DNA of 64,000 nt. Source: Marinobacter subterrani. GTDB lineage: Bacteria; Pseudomonadota; Gammaproteobacteria; Pseudomonadales; Oleiphilaceae. Positions within the stretch are counted from its first letter, which is position 1. Each line of letters begins with the position of its first letter. This document shows, piece after piece, positions 9,933-18,658 of this stretch. The DNA lies in the NCBI RefSeq assembly GCF_001045555.1, contig NZ_LFBU01000001.1:2604001-2668000 (forward strand), read 5' to 3'. The notes beneath the pieces are model-generated. The model was not told the origin of the DNA, made no database searches, and worked only from the letters and a program-made list of their open reading frames with translations. The position numbers and the translations under genes are program-made.

Positions 9933-11144
9933 CTACCAGAGAATGGCGATGTCATCCCGCTGGATATTCACCAAACCACCGAGCTGCTGCATGCTTCCAC
10001 GGCTGAACCGGGGCTGAACCTTTTCGAGGGTCACCGATACATGGCTGTCCTGCAGCTCAGGTGCGTCACCCAGCGAATCAAAATAGCTCGCACTGCGATA
10101 CAGCTTCAGCTCGTCCCCTGGCCGGAGCCCGGCAGTGGCCCCTGATTCCAGAGTCACCGAGTAGCCATCCACCCGTGCGATGCGAGTCATGAACGGCTGA
10201 CAGACCAGGGCCTCGGTGACGGCCGCCGCCATCGCCTCGACAACACCACTGACTGATTGGCCATAGGCGGTTTTCTGAAACCCTGCCGAGCCGAAACCGG
10301 CGACGCCTCCCGGGCCGGCATTCCAGTCCGCCACGGTTTCAAACCGCTGCCGGTAGACCGGCGCGCCACTGAAGCCATCAAACACTATCAGATCTGCCGC
10401 AAACCGGCGGCGCTGATCCACTGTGCCAAGCCCGCGCTGCATTCTGTCGAGTACCGACGTGCCCCAGGCGGACGGATCGGCAACACCCAGATCCCGGATA
10501 ACCCCGGTTACCACAAACTGCACGCCCATTTCCCGGGCGAGCTGCAAGACGTTGGTCAGCCGGTTGTCGCCCTGCTGCACCGTCGGCGCGTTCAACAGGT
10601 CGGAAAACATCCTGGAGGTAGTCGCACCAAAAACCTGAAACCCACCCTGCTCTATCAGCGCCTGCTGGAGCTGCTGCGGCAAAATCTCGCCGGCATCGTC
10701 AAGCCCTCCGATCCTGGCCTGGTCCGGATGCAGCAGCGGAAAGCCGGTAACAGCAACCCGCTTTTTCAGCCGACTCGCCTCACCGGCACTGCACTGGTCG
10801 CGGCTCTCGCTGATATCGCCACGCACCACCACCCGGAGCAAATTGCCGCTCTGGTATTCATCGATGATCCGGACGTTTCTTGCCCGCGTGTTGGAGGCCA
10901 GGCGAACCTGTGATTCGGTAATCACGCCATTTTCCATGGTATCGCGGGTGCTCACCTGGGCTTCATACTGCAGCGACAGATCCCTGATCGCAGCCTTGCG
11001 GGCCTCCGCACGGGCAGCCTCCAGATCTCCGTTATAGATGCTGGCGTGGCCCACACCTTCCAGAACGACAGCCTGCGCCCCGGTCACGTACACCAGCGAA
11101 ACAGCCAGAACCCACAGTAATAGTGATGACGACAAGCGCTTCAT
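9933..11144 (-). CDS. flgT: flagellar H-ring assembly protein FlgT
   Basis: A 403-residue secreted protein with a signal peptide ending near VTGAQA (residues 1-25). The mature part follows Vibrio FlgT: an N-terminal domain (VLEGVGHASIYNGDLEAARAEA), a TolB-like middle domain (KRVAVTGFPL onward), and a C-terminal domain with GDELKLYR. FlgT builds the periplasmic H-ring that anchors sodium-type polar motors and supports the flagellar base. It starts 9 bp downstream of the flgP-like lipoprotein gene, forming a two-gene unit apart from any main flagellar cluster. In some polar flagellates FlgT also links to MotX/MotY. Confidence 0.85.
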   Translation of the reverse strand: MKRLSSSLLLWVLAVSLVYVTGAQAVVLEGVGHASIYNGDLEAARAEARKAAIRDLSLQYEAQVSTRDTMENGVITESQVRLASNTRARNVRIIDEYQSGNLLRVVVRGDISESRDQCSAGEASRLKKRVAVTGFPLLHPDQARIGGLDDAGEILPQQLQQALIEQGGFQVFGATTSRMFSDLLNAPTVQQGDNRLTNVLQLAREMGVQFVVTGVIRDLGVADPSAWGTSVLDRMQRGLGTVDQRRRFAADLIVFDGFSGAPVYRQRFETVADWNAGPGGVAGFGSAGFQKTAYGQSVSGVVEAMAAAVTEALVCQPFMTRIARVDGYSVTLESGATAGLRPGDELKLYRSASYFDSLGDAPELQDSHVSVTLEKVQPRFSRGSMQQLGGLVNIQRDDIAILW

Positions 11145-11153
11145 AACTTTTGA

Positions 11154-11696
11154 TCACTCAAGGTAATACAGGGAATCGACGCCCTTGCTCTGGATATCAC
11201 CAACGCTGTCATTCTCCTGCGGCAGGGGGATCGGGCAAAGATCCCGAACCTGACTGTCGGCGACCCTGGCAACGCAGGCCCGGAAGCGTGGCTCGAGCTT
11301 CAGTTCCATGACGGTTTCAAACACCCCGTCGCTGTGCTCATTAACCGCGACCAGCTTGGCGCCGCGAATATAGCTGTCGACATAGGTGCGGAAGGTGTCG
11401 TTGCGCAGCACAAAGTCGTTCACGGTCGAACTGCCGTAAACCACGGTTCCGTATACCCGTTCAACCAGGTTGCGGTAAGCGTCGAGCTGGGACGCCCGGC
11501 GGGCCATCAGACGCTTGCGGGTGTTCGAGCGGTCGGCACCGACATCCTCGTAGGTCCCCAGCCCGCTGACCCGAACGGTGATCGGCTCCAGCAGGGTGTC
11601 CGCCCGATTACCGTCACCGCCCCGGTAACTGCCAACCGGCGCACAGGCAGCAAGGCTCGCCACCAGCAAAGGGATGAGTATCCAGCGAAGGGTCAT
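11154..11696 (-). CDS. flgP: FlgP-like outer-membrane lipoprotein (LPP20 family)
   Basis: A 180-residue lipoprotein with signal peptide and lipobox LAAC, so an outer-membrane lipid anchor is expected. The LPP20-like core includes ARRASQLDAYRNLVERVYGTVVYG followed by RGAKLVAV. FlgP forms a basal disk under the outer membrane in Vibrio and Campylobacter. I chose ATG 11696 because GGAG lies seven bases upstream; a start at 11720 lacks one. A separate flgO was not found next to it. Confidence 0.75.
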   Translation of the reverse strand: MTLRWILIPLLVASLAACAPVGSYRGGDGNRADTLLEPITVRVSGLGTYEDVGADRSNTRKRLMARRASQLDAYRNLVERVYGTVVYGSSTVNDFVLRNDTFRTYVDSYIRGAKLVAVNEHSDGVFETVMELKLEPRFRACVARVADSQVRDLCPIPLPQENDSVGDIQSKGVDSLYYLE

Positions 11697-11732
11697 TGCG
11701 TGTCTCCAGAAAATCGTCATTTCCGGTTTCCA

Positions 11733-11748
11733 TGAAAAAATTGCGCCA
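11733..11748 (-). promoter_or_regulatory. possible sigma54 promoter for flgP-flgT
   Basis: On the minus strand the site reads TGGCGC, five bases, then TTTCA, against the sigma54 consensus TGGCAC-N5-TTGCA. The -24 GG is kept, but the G of the -12 GC is replaced by T. It lies ~37 bp before the flgP start. Sigma54 control of flagellar middle genes is common in polar flagellates, so the site is plausible but weak. Confidence 0.35.
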
Positions 11749-11978
11749 GTTTTGATAACCCGCTGATATTCAACATAACGGCCGAAATCAGCTCATCCGG
11801 CAAATGCGCGGGCGGCAAAAACCTGCCTCCGTTTACACATTAAAAACAAACCGTTACCCCTTGTGTCATGTACCGCAAAAGCAACCAAACAGGATAGGGC
11901 TTCACCTTTCAGTAAAGCGCGGCCCCTGCTCAAAATCGGCTGAGCACGCGATCAGCCGCTGAAAATGGGGTTGAAAAT

Positions 11979-12007
11979 GGGGTCAGATGAAAAGTTCATC
12001 TGACCCC
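11979..12007. repeat. REP-like element, copy B
   Basis: Perfect 13-bp inverted repeat GGGGTCAGATGAA with an AAG loop, in the 462-bp divergent gap between flgP and cca (11697-12158). It is preceded by a decayed half (GAAAATGGGG). Confidence 0.9.
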
Positions 12008-12086
12008 GATCTCGCCTCCCGTCTCTGCCGCCCCTCACCCGCGAATTTGCGAACCTTCTACTCAAGTCGGATAATCCGCTGAATCC

Positions 12087-12116
12087 GGGGTCCGATGAAA
12101 GCCATCATCTGACCCC
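12087..12116. repeat. degenerate REP-like element, copy B2
   Basis: GGGGTCCGATGA pairs with TCATCTGACCCC across a six-base loop, with one mismatch (C opposite A) against the other copies. It lies 42 bp before the cca start. Apart from copies B and B2 and the possible sigma54 site, I see nothing else in this gap. Confidence 0.75.
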
Positions 12117-12158
12117 ACTTTCACGCACCAATCATAGAACCGGGAAAAAGACCTCTTC

Positions 12159-13280
12159 ATGCAGACCTATCTGGTTGGCGGCGCTGTTCGCGATGAATTA
12201 CTCGGCCTTGCGGTCAAGGACCGGGACTGGGTCGTGGTGGGCGCTACGCCAGAGGAAATGCTTGCCCGGGGTTTCAAACAGGTGGGGGCCGACTTTCCTG
12301 TGTTCCTGCACCCTCGAAGCCGCGAGGAATATGCCCTGGCCCGTACCGAGCGGAAGCAGGGGCACGGCTACCACGGGTTCACCGTTTACAGTGCGCCGGA
12401 TGTCACCCTGGAAGACGATCTCAAACGCCGTGATCTGACCATCAATGCCATGGCCAGGTCCGAGGGCGGCGAACTGGTGGATCCGTTCCACGGCCTGGCG
12501 GACCTCAAAAATCGCACGCTGCGCCACGTCTCCGGGGCCTTTGCCGAGGACCCCCTGAGAATCCTGCGAACCGCGCGGTTTGCCGCGCGTTTCCAACCTC
12601 TTGGCTTCACCGTGTGCGACCAGACCATGAACCTGATGCGCAAAATGGTCGATGACGGCGAGGTCGACCACCTGGTGCCTGAGCGGGTCTGGCAGGAAGT
12701 ACAGCGGGCCCTGCACGAGCAGGCACCGGACGCCTTCTTTGAGGTGCTCAGGGACTCCGGCGCGCTTGCCGTTCTGATTCCGGAACTGGACGCAAACGGG
12801 ATATTTACCCCAGCGATGCAGGCGCTTCGCTGCATACAAAAAGTCTCGGAGACCAGCACGGAGGAGCGGTTTGCCGCCCTTCTCTCGCCGCTGGCAGAAG
12901 ACCAGGCCCGTTTACGGGCAAAAGCCCTGAAGGCGCCCAACGACAGCCAGAACCTCGCGCGCCTGGCCACCGCTTTCCGTGCCAGACTTCAGAACATGCA
13001 CTCCGGGACGCCCGATGCCGGTTGTTTGCTCGGGCTGCTCGATGAAGCGGATTTCTGGCGCCGCCCGGCGCGTTTCTCGCAGTTGCTTCGGGTACTCGGG
13101 TGTGCAGTCCGGGACGCCGACGAAAGCCTTGAACGGCTTCGCACAGCTTCCCGCGCCGCCAGTGGTGTTGATCCGAAAGCGCTTCTGGCCAAGGGTTACG
13201 AGGGCAAAGCTCTCGGCGAGGTGATCCGGACCGAGCGCCTGACCCGTATCGACCAGGCCATACACCGATCCGAACCATGA
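12159..13280 (+). CDS. cca: CCA tRNA nucleotidyltransferase lacking the HD domain
   Basis: A 373-residue class II tRNA nucleotidyltransferase that builds or repairs the 3' CCA end of tRNAs. The N-terminal GGAVRDELLG and KDRDWVVVG carry the flexible loop glycines and the two catalytic aspartates. LEDDLKRRDLTINAMA and DPLRILRTARFAARF are the next family blocks. E. coli Cca has ~412 residues with a C-terminal HD phosphohydrolase domain; no HD-type metal motif is visible here, so the phosphatase activities are probably absent. It is followed after 21 bp by a pteridine reductase gene. Confidence 0.93.
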   Translation: MQTYLVGGAVRDELLGLAVKDRDWVVVGATPEEMLARGFKQVGADFPVFLHPRSREEYALARTERKQGHGYHGFTVYSAPDVTLEDDLKRRDLTINAMARSEGGELVDPFHGLADLKNRTLRHVSGAFAEDPLRILRTARFAARFQPLGFTVCDQTMNLMRKMVDDGEVDHLVPERVWQEVQRALHEQAPDAFFEVLRDSGALAVLIPELDANGIFTPAMQALRCIQKVSETSTEERFAALLSPLAEDQARLRAKALKAPNDSQNLARLATAFRARLQNMHSGTPDAGCLLGLLDEADFWRRPARFSQLLRVLGCAVRDADESLERLRTASRAASGVDPKALLAKGYEGKALGEVIRTERLTRIDQAIHRSEP

Positions 13281-13301
13281 TCCGAACCATGAGGAGTCCC
13301 G

Positions 13302-14048
13302 ATGTCCGCTGATGCCCCCGTTGCCCTGATCACCGGTTCAGCCCACCGCCTCGGCGCCCAGACAGCCACAACCCTGCACCAGCGAGGCTGGAATGTGGTG
13401 ATTCATTATCGCAGCAGGGAGCAACAGGCGACAGAATTGGTCGAAAGCTTCAACCGAGATCGCCCGGACTCGGCCTGTGCGATTCAGGCAGATCTCAGCG
13501 TCACAAACCAGATCTACTCCCTTGCCGATGACGCCATTGGCTGCTGGGACCGGCTGGATGCACTCGTCAACAACGCCTCGGTGTTCTACCCCCACCCCAC
13601 CGAGTCGGCCACCGGGGAAGACTGGGACACCATCATGCACACTAACCTGCGTGCCCCCTTCTTTCTGCTGCAGGCCTGCCTTCCGGCGCTTCGGGAAAAC
13701 GGCGGCAGTGTCGTCAACATGATCGACATCTACAGCGAAAAGCCCCTTGCCGACCACCCTCTTTACTGCGCCGGCAAGGCCGGTCTGGCGTCACTGACAC
13801 GCTCCTGGGCCAAGGACCTGGCACCGGATGTGCGGGTAAACGGCGTCTCACCAGGCGCCATTCTCTGGCCCGAGGGAGACGGTAAAATGGACCGGGATCA
13901 GCAGCAGGCCATACTCGACAAGACGCCGCTCAAACGCACCGGCGAGCCGGACGACATCGCCCGAACCATTGCCTTCCTGATCTGCGATGCGCCATTCATT
14001 ACCGGGCAGATCGTCTCGGTCGATGGTGGCCGCAGCCTGAATATGTAG
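13302..14048 (+). CDS. pteridine reductase (short-chain dehydrogenase)
   Basis: A 248-residue NADPH-dependent SDR. The nucleotide-binding motif TGSAHRLG has the TGxxxRLG form of pteridine reductases (PTR1/FolM type) instead of the usual TGxxxGxG. Further motifs are NNAS, the D-x-YSEKP segment with catalytic YCAGK, and NGVSPGAI. The likely role is to reduce dihydropterins or dihydrofolate, supporting folate metabolism. It probably shares a transcript with cca (21-bp gap). Confidence 0.85.
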   Translation: MSADAPVALITGSAHRLGAQTATTLHQRGWNVVIHYRSREQQATELVESFNRDRPDSACAIQADLSVTNQIYSLADDAIGCWDRLDALVNNASVFYPHPTESATGEDWDTIMHTNLRAPFFLLQACLPALRENGGSVVNMIDIYSEKPLADHPLYCAGKAGLASLTRSWAKDLAPDVRVNGVSPGAILWPEGDGKMDRDQQQAILDKTPLKRTGEPDDIARTIAFLICDAPFITGQIVSVDGGRSLNM

Positions 14049-14177
14049 CCAGCCAGCCGACGCTTCCAGCCTGAGGGTTTTGGCCAGGTGCAGCTTTGGG
14101 GATACAATGCCGGCAGCTTTCAATCCTGCATGCACGAGCCCCAACCTTCTCGTGCACCCCTTATCCGGAGAATGCCC

Positions 14178-15356
14178 ATGCGTGATGTCGTTATTGTTGC
14201 TGCCCGCCGTACTGCTATCGGAACCTTTGGCGGAGGTCTTGCCAGCCTGAGCGCAGACCAGCTGGGAACTGCCGTCATAAAGGCCCTGCTGGAAGAAACC
14301 GGGGTCGCAGGCGACCAGATCAATGAAGTGGTGCTTGGCCAGGTCCTCACCGCCGGCTGCGGCCAGAACCCGGCTCGCCAGTCCGCCATCAATGCCGGCA
14401 TTCCGGCATCGGTACCCGCCATGACCATCAACAAGGTCTGTGGCTCCGGCCTGAAAGCGGTTCATATGGCGGTACAGGCCATCCGCTGTGGCGATGCCGA
14501 GATGATGATCGCAGGCGGCCAGGAAAGCATGAGTCAGGCGCCTCATGTACTGCCCAACAGCCGCAACGGTCAACGGATGGGCAACTGGTCCATGGTCGAT
14601 ACCATGATCAAGGACGGCCTGTGGGACGCGTTTAACGATTACCACATGGGCATTACTGCCGAGAACATTGTCGAGAAATACGGCATCAGCCGGAAAGAGC
14701 AGGACGAATTTGCCGCCGCCTCGCAGCAGAAAGCCTCTGCCGCTCGCGAAGCCGGCTATTTCGATGGCCAGATTGTCCCTGTCTCCATTCCCCAGCGCAA
14801 AGGCGACCCGATTGTGGTTGACCGCGACGAAGGCCCGCGCGATGGCGTGACTGCCGAAGGACTGGGCAACCTCCGCGCAGCCTTCAAGAAGGATGGCACG
14901 GTCACTGCTGGCAATGCCTCATCGCTGAATGATGGTGCCGCTGCCGTGATGGTCTGCAGTGCCGAGAAGGCCAAAGAACTGGGGCTGGCTCCGCTGGCCA
15001 CTATCAAGGCTCACGCCAACGCCGGTGTGGATCCAGGCATCATGGGGACCGGCCCGATTCCCGCCAGCCAACGCTGCCTGAAGCGCGCCGGCTGGAGTGT
15101 TGACGATCTGGATCTGGTGGAAGCCAACGAAGCCTTCGCCGCCCAGGCCATTTCCGTAAATCGCGATATGGGTTGGGATATCAGCAAGGTGAACGTAAAC
15201 GGTGGTGCCATTGCCCTGGGCCACCCCATCGGCGCATCCGGCTGCCGCATCCTGGTCTCCCTGCTGCATGAAATGGTTCGCCGTGACGTTCACAAGGGCC
15301 TCGCGACCCTGTGCATCGGTGGCGGCATGGGTGTTGCCCTGGCCGTCGAGCGCTGA
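14178..15356 (+). CDS. acetyl-CoA C-acetyltransferase (thiolase)
   Basis: A 392-residue biosynthetic-type thiolase that condenses two acetyl-CoA to acetoacetyl-CoA or runs in reverse. The nucleophile Cys is in VCGSGLK at residue 88, the His in GHPIGASG near 348, and the second Cys in CIGGGMG near 378. The frame is open upstream to 14088, but ATG 14178 has CCGGAG upstream and gives the family start MRDVVIVAA. No phaB or acyl-CoA genes adjoin it, so its pathway (polyhydroxybutyrate, ketone or isoleucine metabolism) is unclear. Confidence 0.93.
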   Translation: MRDVVIVAARRTAIGTFGGGLASLSADQLGTAVIKALLEETGVAGDQINEVVLGQVLTAGCGQNPARQSAINAGIPASVPAMTINKVCGSGLKAVHMAVQAIRCGDAEMMIAGGQESMSQAPHVLPNSRNGQRMGNWSMVDTMIKDGLWDAFNDYHMGITAENIVEKYGISRKEQDEFAAASQQKASAAREAGYFDGQIVPVSIPQRKGDPIVVDRDEGPRDGVTAEGLGNLRAAFKKDGTVTAGNASSLNDGAAAVMVCSAEKAKELGLAPLATIKAHANAGVDPGIMGTGPIPASQRCLKRAGWSVDDLDLVEANEAFAAQAISVNRDMGWDISKVNVNGGAIALGHPIGASGCRILVSLLHEMVRRDVHKGLATLCIGGGMGVALAVER

Positions 15357-15361
15357 GTTTC

Positions 15362-15826
15362 ATGCTCCACGTTGTGCTGTACGAGCCGGAGATACCGCCG
15401 AATACCGGCAATATCATCCGGCTGTGCGCCAACACCGGTTGCCAGTTGCACCTGATTGAACCGCTGGGGTTTAGCCTGGAAGACAAACAGATGCGGCGGG
15501 CCGGGCTGGATTACAGTGAGTACGCCACTGTCAAGGTTCATCAGGACTACCAGAGCTTTCTGGCCAGCGAGCAGCCCGGACGGCTGTTCGGGCTGACCAC
15601 CAAGGGCAGCCACCCCTACCATGAAGTGAGCTACCAGGATGGGGACTACCTGATGTTCGGCCCGGAAACCCGGGGCCTGCCTGCCGACATCCGGGAAAGC
15701 CTGGCACCCGGCCATCGCCTGCGGGTGCCCATGCGCCCCGAGAGCCGGAGCCTGAATCTCTCCAATACCGCCGCGGTAGTGGTTTACGAAGCCTGGCGAC
15801 AGCTGGGATTCAGCGGCGCGTTATAA
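15362..15826 (+). CDS. trmL: tRNA (cytidine/uridine-34 2'-O)-methyltransferase TrmL
   Basis: A 154-residue SPOUT methyltransferase that 2'-O-methylates the wobble base of tRNA-Leu isoacceptors. It starts with [21 protein letters not shown], closely matching E. coli TrmL (157 aa). The SAM-binding knot motifs are [10 protein letters not shown] and [22 protein letters not shown] 15362 lies 5 bp after the thiolase stop codon. It ends at a REP-like element shared with the convergent secB gene. Confidence 0.93.
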   Translation: MLHVVLYEPEIPPNTGNIIRLCANTGCQLHLIEPLGFSLEDKQMRRAGLDYSEYATVKVHQDYQSFLASEQPGRLFGLTTKGSHPYHEVSYQDGDYLMFGPETRGLPADIRESLAPGHRLRVPMRPESRSLNLSNTAAVVVYEAWRQLGFSGAL

Positions 15827-15842
15827 AATCGGGGTTGAAACA

Positions 15843-15899
15843 GGGGTCAGATGAAAATGGAGTGGAAAATGGGGTCAGATGAAAACTTCATCTGACCCC
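15843..15899. repeat. REP-like element, copy C
   Basis: A half-site at 15843-15855, a decayed middle, then a full hairpin at 15871-15899 (13-bp arms, AAC loop) followed by ATTTTT. It sits between the convergent trmL and secB genes, and with its T-rich flank could end transcription from the left. Confidence 0.9.
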
Positions 15900-15908
15900 A
15901 TTTTTACT

Positions 15909-16412
15909 TCAGTGAGTCTGCTGTTCTTCCTTTGCCTCGCCTGCCGCCTCTTCCTGCTTGCGCTTCAGCGCCTGGGCATAGATGGCGTCGAAGTTTACCG
16001 GTGCCAGCATCAGGGCCGGGAAGCTGCCCTTGTTGACCACACCGTCGATGGCTTCACGGGCGTAGGGGAACAGAATCGTCGGGCAGTAGGCGCCGAGCAT
16101 CTGGCCCAGTTGCTGGCCTTCAATGCCCTGCACCAGGAATACACCGCCCTGCTGAATTTCGACGATGTAAGCAACCTTCTCGCCCACTTTGGCGGTTACT
16201 GTCAGCGAAAGCACGACCTCGTACTGGTTGTCGCTCACTTTGTTGTGGGAGGTGTTGAGGTCGAGGTTGACCTGCGGCTTCCACTGCTCCTGAAACACCA
16301 CCGGAGAATTGGGGGATTCAAAAGACAGGTCCTTCACATAGATCCGCTGAAGGGCGAACTGGGGTTGGTTCTGGTTGTCACTGCCTGCTGCGGCTTGCTG
16401 ATTCTCAGCCAT
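15909..16412 (-). CDS. secB: protein-export chaperone SecB
   Basis: A 167-residue SecB, the tetrameric chaperone that keeps preproteins unfolded and delivers them to SecA. It shows FALQRIYVKDLSFESPNSP, the strand block VVLSLTVTAKVG, and the CPTILFPYARE segment. The C terminus is acidic and glutamine-rich, as expected for the SecA-docking tail. It is preceded on the same strand by the rhodanese-like gene after a 134-bp gap; in many relatives grxC lies in that gap, but no glutaredoxin is seen here. Confidence 0.96.
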   Translation of the reverse strand: MAENQQAAAGSDNQNQPQFALQRIYVKDLSFESPNSPVVFQEQWKPQVNLDLNTSHNKVSDNQYEVVLSLTVTAKVGEKVAYIVEIQQGGVFLVQGIEGQQLGQMLGAYCPTILFPYAREAIDGVVNKGSFPALMLAPVNFDAIYAQALKRKQEEAAGEAKEEQQTH

Positions 16413-16546
16413 GTTCAGTCCTTTCGTTCTCGATCATGGGCTCATGGCCCGTTGTTATGGAGTGTGCTGCCGGAACATTCTACGTTGGGGCCGGGCCGGC
16501 TTATGTGAAACAGTGCGGCAGAATGACCTTCAGATCAAGGGCCGCT

Positions 16547-16963
16547 CTACTTCTTCACCAGCGGAAGATTGCTGGCTCTCCAGTCAGCAACGCCACCATT
16601 GAGGCGTACGACATTGCTGAAGCCTTCCGCGTTCAGTTGTTTGACCGCCATGGCCGAGTGCTGGCCCATTTTGTCGGCAACGATAATCTGCTTGTCCTTG
16701 AACTTGCTCAGTTCGTTCACCCGGCTCTTGAGGCTGTTCAACGGAATATTGATGGAACCAGTAATCCGGCCCTCGCCGAATTCCTTGCGGTCGCGGATAT
16801 CCACCACGATGGCCTCGTCCCTGTTGATCAGGTTGACCGCACCCTGGGCCGAGATCTTGGCACCGCCACGGCGGGACTCCAGAAAAAGGATGGCCAGGAG
16901 AAAGGCCACGAACAGCGACACGAGAATGTAGTGGTTAACGACAAATTCAAACAACCGGTCCAT
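16547..16963 (-). CDS. membrane-anchored rhodanese-like protein without cysteine (YibN-like)
   Basis: A 138-residue protein with one N-terminal transmembrane helix (~residues 11-28) and a rhodanese fold: VDIRDRKEFGEGRITGSINIP, then LNGGVADWRASNLPL at the C terminus. The active-site loop reads VADKMGQHS where rhodaneses normally have Cys, and the whole protein contains no cysteine. Sulfur transfer by the standard mechanism is therefore unlikely. The position next to secB and divergent from gpmI matches YibN of other gammaproteobacteria. Confidence 0.85.
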   Translation of the reverse strand: MDRLFEFVVNHYILVSLFVAFLLAILFLESRRGGAKISAQGAVNLINRDEAIVVDIRDRKEFGEGRITGSINIPLNSLKSRVNELSKFKDKQIIVADKMGQHSAMAVKQLNAEGFSNVVRLNGGVADWRASNLPLVKK

Positions 16964-17107
16964 GAATTTACCCTGATAATGAGTTTGGCGGGATTATACA
17001 CAGCCTGCTCCCCGGACAGAAGGTGACGAAACTGGCCAGTAAATGCGAAAATAGATAAACTCCATTTTCGTTTTAGTAAATTTACTAACATTTTGCTTCC
17101 GGACTGA

Positions 17108-18658
17108 ATGATGACTGCAATGCGCAAGCCGACTGCACTGATTATCCTGGACGGCTGGGGCTATCGCGACCCGGCTGAAGACAACGCAATCAGCAACGCC
17201 AACACCCCGTTCTGGGACAAACTCTGGCAGAACCAGCCCAAAACCCTGATCAACACCTCGGGCATGTTTGTCGGCCTGCCACAGGGTCAGATGGGTAACT
17301 CGGAAGTCGGCCACATGAACCTTGGCGCAGGGCGGGTGGTTTATCAGAGCCTGACCCGGATTGACAAGGATCTTGAAGACGGCAACTTCCAGAACAACGA
17401 AGTGCTTTGTGCCGCGATTGATAAAGCCGTTCAGAACGGACGGGCGGTTCACCTGATGGGCCTGATGTCCCCCGGCGGGGTCCACAGCCATGAGGATCAT
17501 ATTCTGGCCGCCGCCGACCTGGCTGCTGCCCGTGGCGCCAGGGAAGTTTACATCCACGCCTTCCTGGATGGTCGTGACATGCCTCCGCGCAGCGCCAAGG
17601 CCTCCCTGGAGAAAGCCGCAGCCAGGCTGAAGAATCTCGGCGTTGGCCGCGTTGCCTCCATCGTTGGCCGTTACTACGCCATGGACCGCGACAACCGCTG
17701 GGATCGGGTTGAAGCCGCCTACAACCTGATGACCCAGGGTACCGCCGAGTACGCTGCCGCCGATCCGGTTTCCGGCCTCGAACAGGCATACGAGCGTGGT
17801 GAAAACGATGAATTCGTCACCCCGACCCGCATTCACGCACCGGGGGAACCGGAAGGCACCATCAACGACGGCGATGCGGTTCTGTTCATGAATTTCCGGG
17901 CCGACCGCGCCCGGGAAATGACCCGGACCTTCGTCGAGAAGGACTTCGATGGCTTTCAGCGGCGCAAGCACCCTGAACTGGCGGATTTTGTGACGCTGAC
18001 TGAATACGCTGCAGACATCAAAGCCGCCTGTGCCTATCCGCCCGAGCAGCTTACCAACGGTCTTGGCGAATACATGGCCGACCAAGGCAAGACCCAGCTC
18101 CGGATTGCCGAAACCGAGAAGTACGCTCACGTCACCTTCTTCTTTAATGGTGGCCTGGAAACGCCCTTCAAAGGCGAAGACCGGATTCTGGTGCCCTCTC
18201 CGAAGGTCGCCACCTACGACCTTCAACCGGAGATGAGCGCACCGGAGGTAACCGACAAACTGGTGGAGGCCATCAGGAGTGGCAAATACGACCTGATTGT
18301 CTGCAATTACGCCAACGGCGACATGGTTGGCCATACCGGCAAACTGGACGCTGCTATCAAGGCCGCCGAGTGTCTTGATGAGTGTGTCCGGCGAGTGGTT
18401 GAAGCACTGGATGAGGTGGGTGGTGAAGCCCTGATCACCGCCGATCATGGAAACTGCGAGCAGATGACCGATCCGAGCTCCGGCCAGGTTCATACCTCGC
18501 ACACCATCGGGCCCGTACCGCTGGTTTACACCGGCCATCGCAAGGTTGCCCTGGCGGATGACGGCAGCTTGAGCGACGTGGCACCTTCGCTGCTGGCACT
18601 GATGGGGCTGGCGCCGCCCAAGGAAATGACCGGGCACAGCCTGGTCAGGATCGGTTGA
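17108..18658 (+). CDS. gpmI: 2,3-bisphosphoglycerate-independent phosphoglycerate mutase
   Basis: A 516-residue cofactor-independent, manganese-dependent mutase interconverting 3- and 2-phosphoglycerate. The alkaline-phosphatase-fold metal sites are seen in LDGWGYRD at the N terminus and [10 protein letters not shown] near residue 440. The phosphorylated Ser lies in [12 protein letters not shown], and [12 protein letters not shown] carries a metal-binding His. Two ATGs (17108, 17111) are possible. Its stop codon overlaps the envC start, giving a gpmI-envC-ctpA-yibQ order that is widespread in gammaproteobacteria. Confidence 0.96.
   Translation: MMTAMRKPTALIILDGWGYRDPAEDNAISNANTPFWDKLWQNQPKTLINTSGMFVGLPQGQMGNSEVGHMNLGAGRVVYQSLTRIDKDLEDGNFQNNEVLCAAIDKAVQNGRAVHLMGLMSPGGVHSHEDHILAAADLAAARGAREVYIHAFLDGRDMPPRSAKASLEKAAARLKNLGVGRVASIVGRYYAMDRDNRWDRVEAAYNLMTQGTAEYAAADPVSGLEQAYERGENDEFVTPTRIHAPGEPEGTINDGDAVLFMNFRADRAREMTRTFVEKDFDGFQRRKHPELADFVTLTEYAADIKAACAYPPEQLTNGLGEYMADQGKTQLRIAETEKYAHVTFFFNGGLETPFKGEDRILVPSPKVATYDLQPEMSAPEVTDKLVEAIRSGKYDLIVCNYANGDMVGHTGKLDAAIKAAECLDECVRRVVEALDEVGGEALITADHGNCEQMTDPSSGQVHTSHTIGPVPLVYTGHRKVALADDGSLSDVAPSLLALMGLAPPKEMTGHSLVRIG

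Noticed and set aside
16994..18637. 547-codon open frame antisense to gpmI
   Set aside because: It lies fully opposite an intact gpmI with all catalytic motifs, and its translation is low-complexity Gly/Val/His-rich text typical of antisense frames in GC-rich genes.
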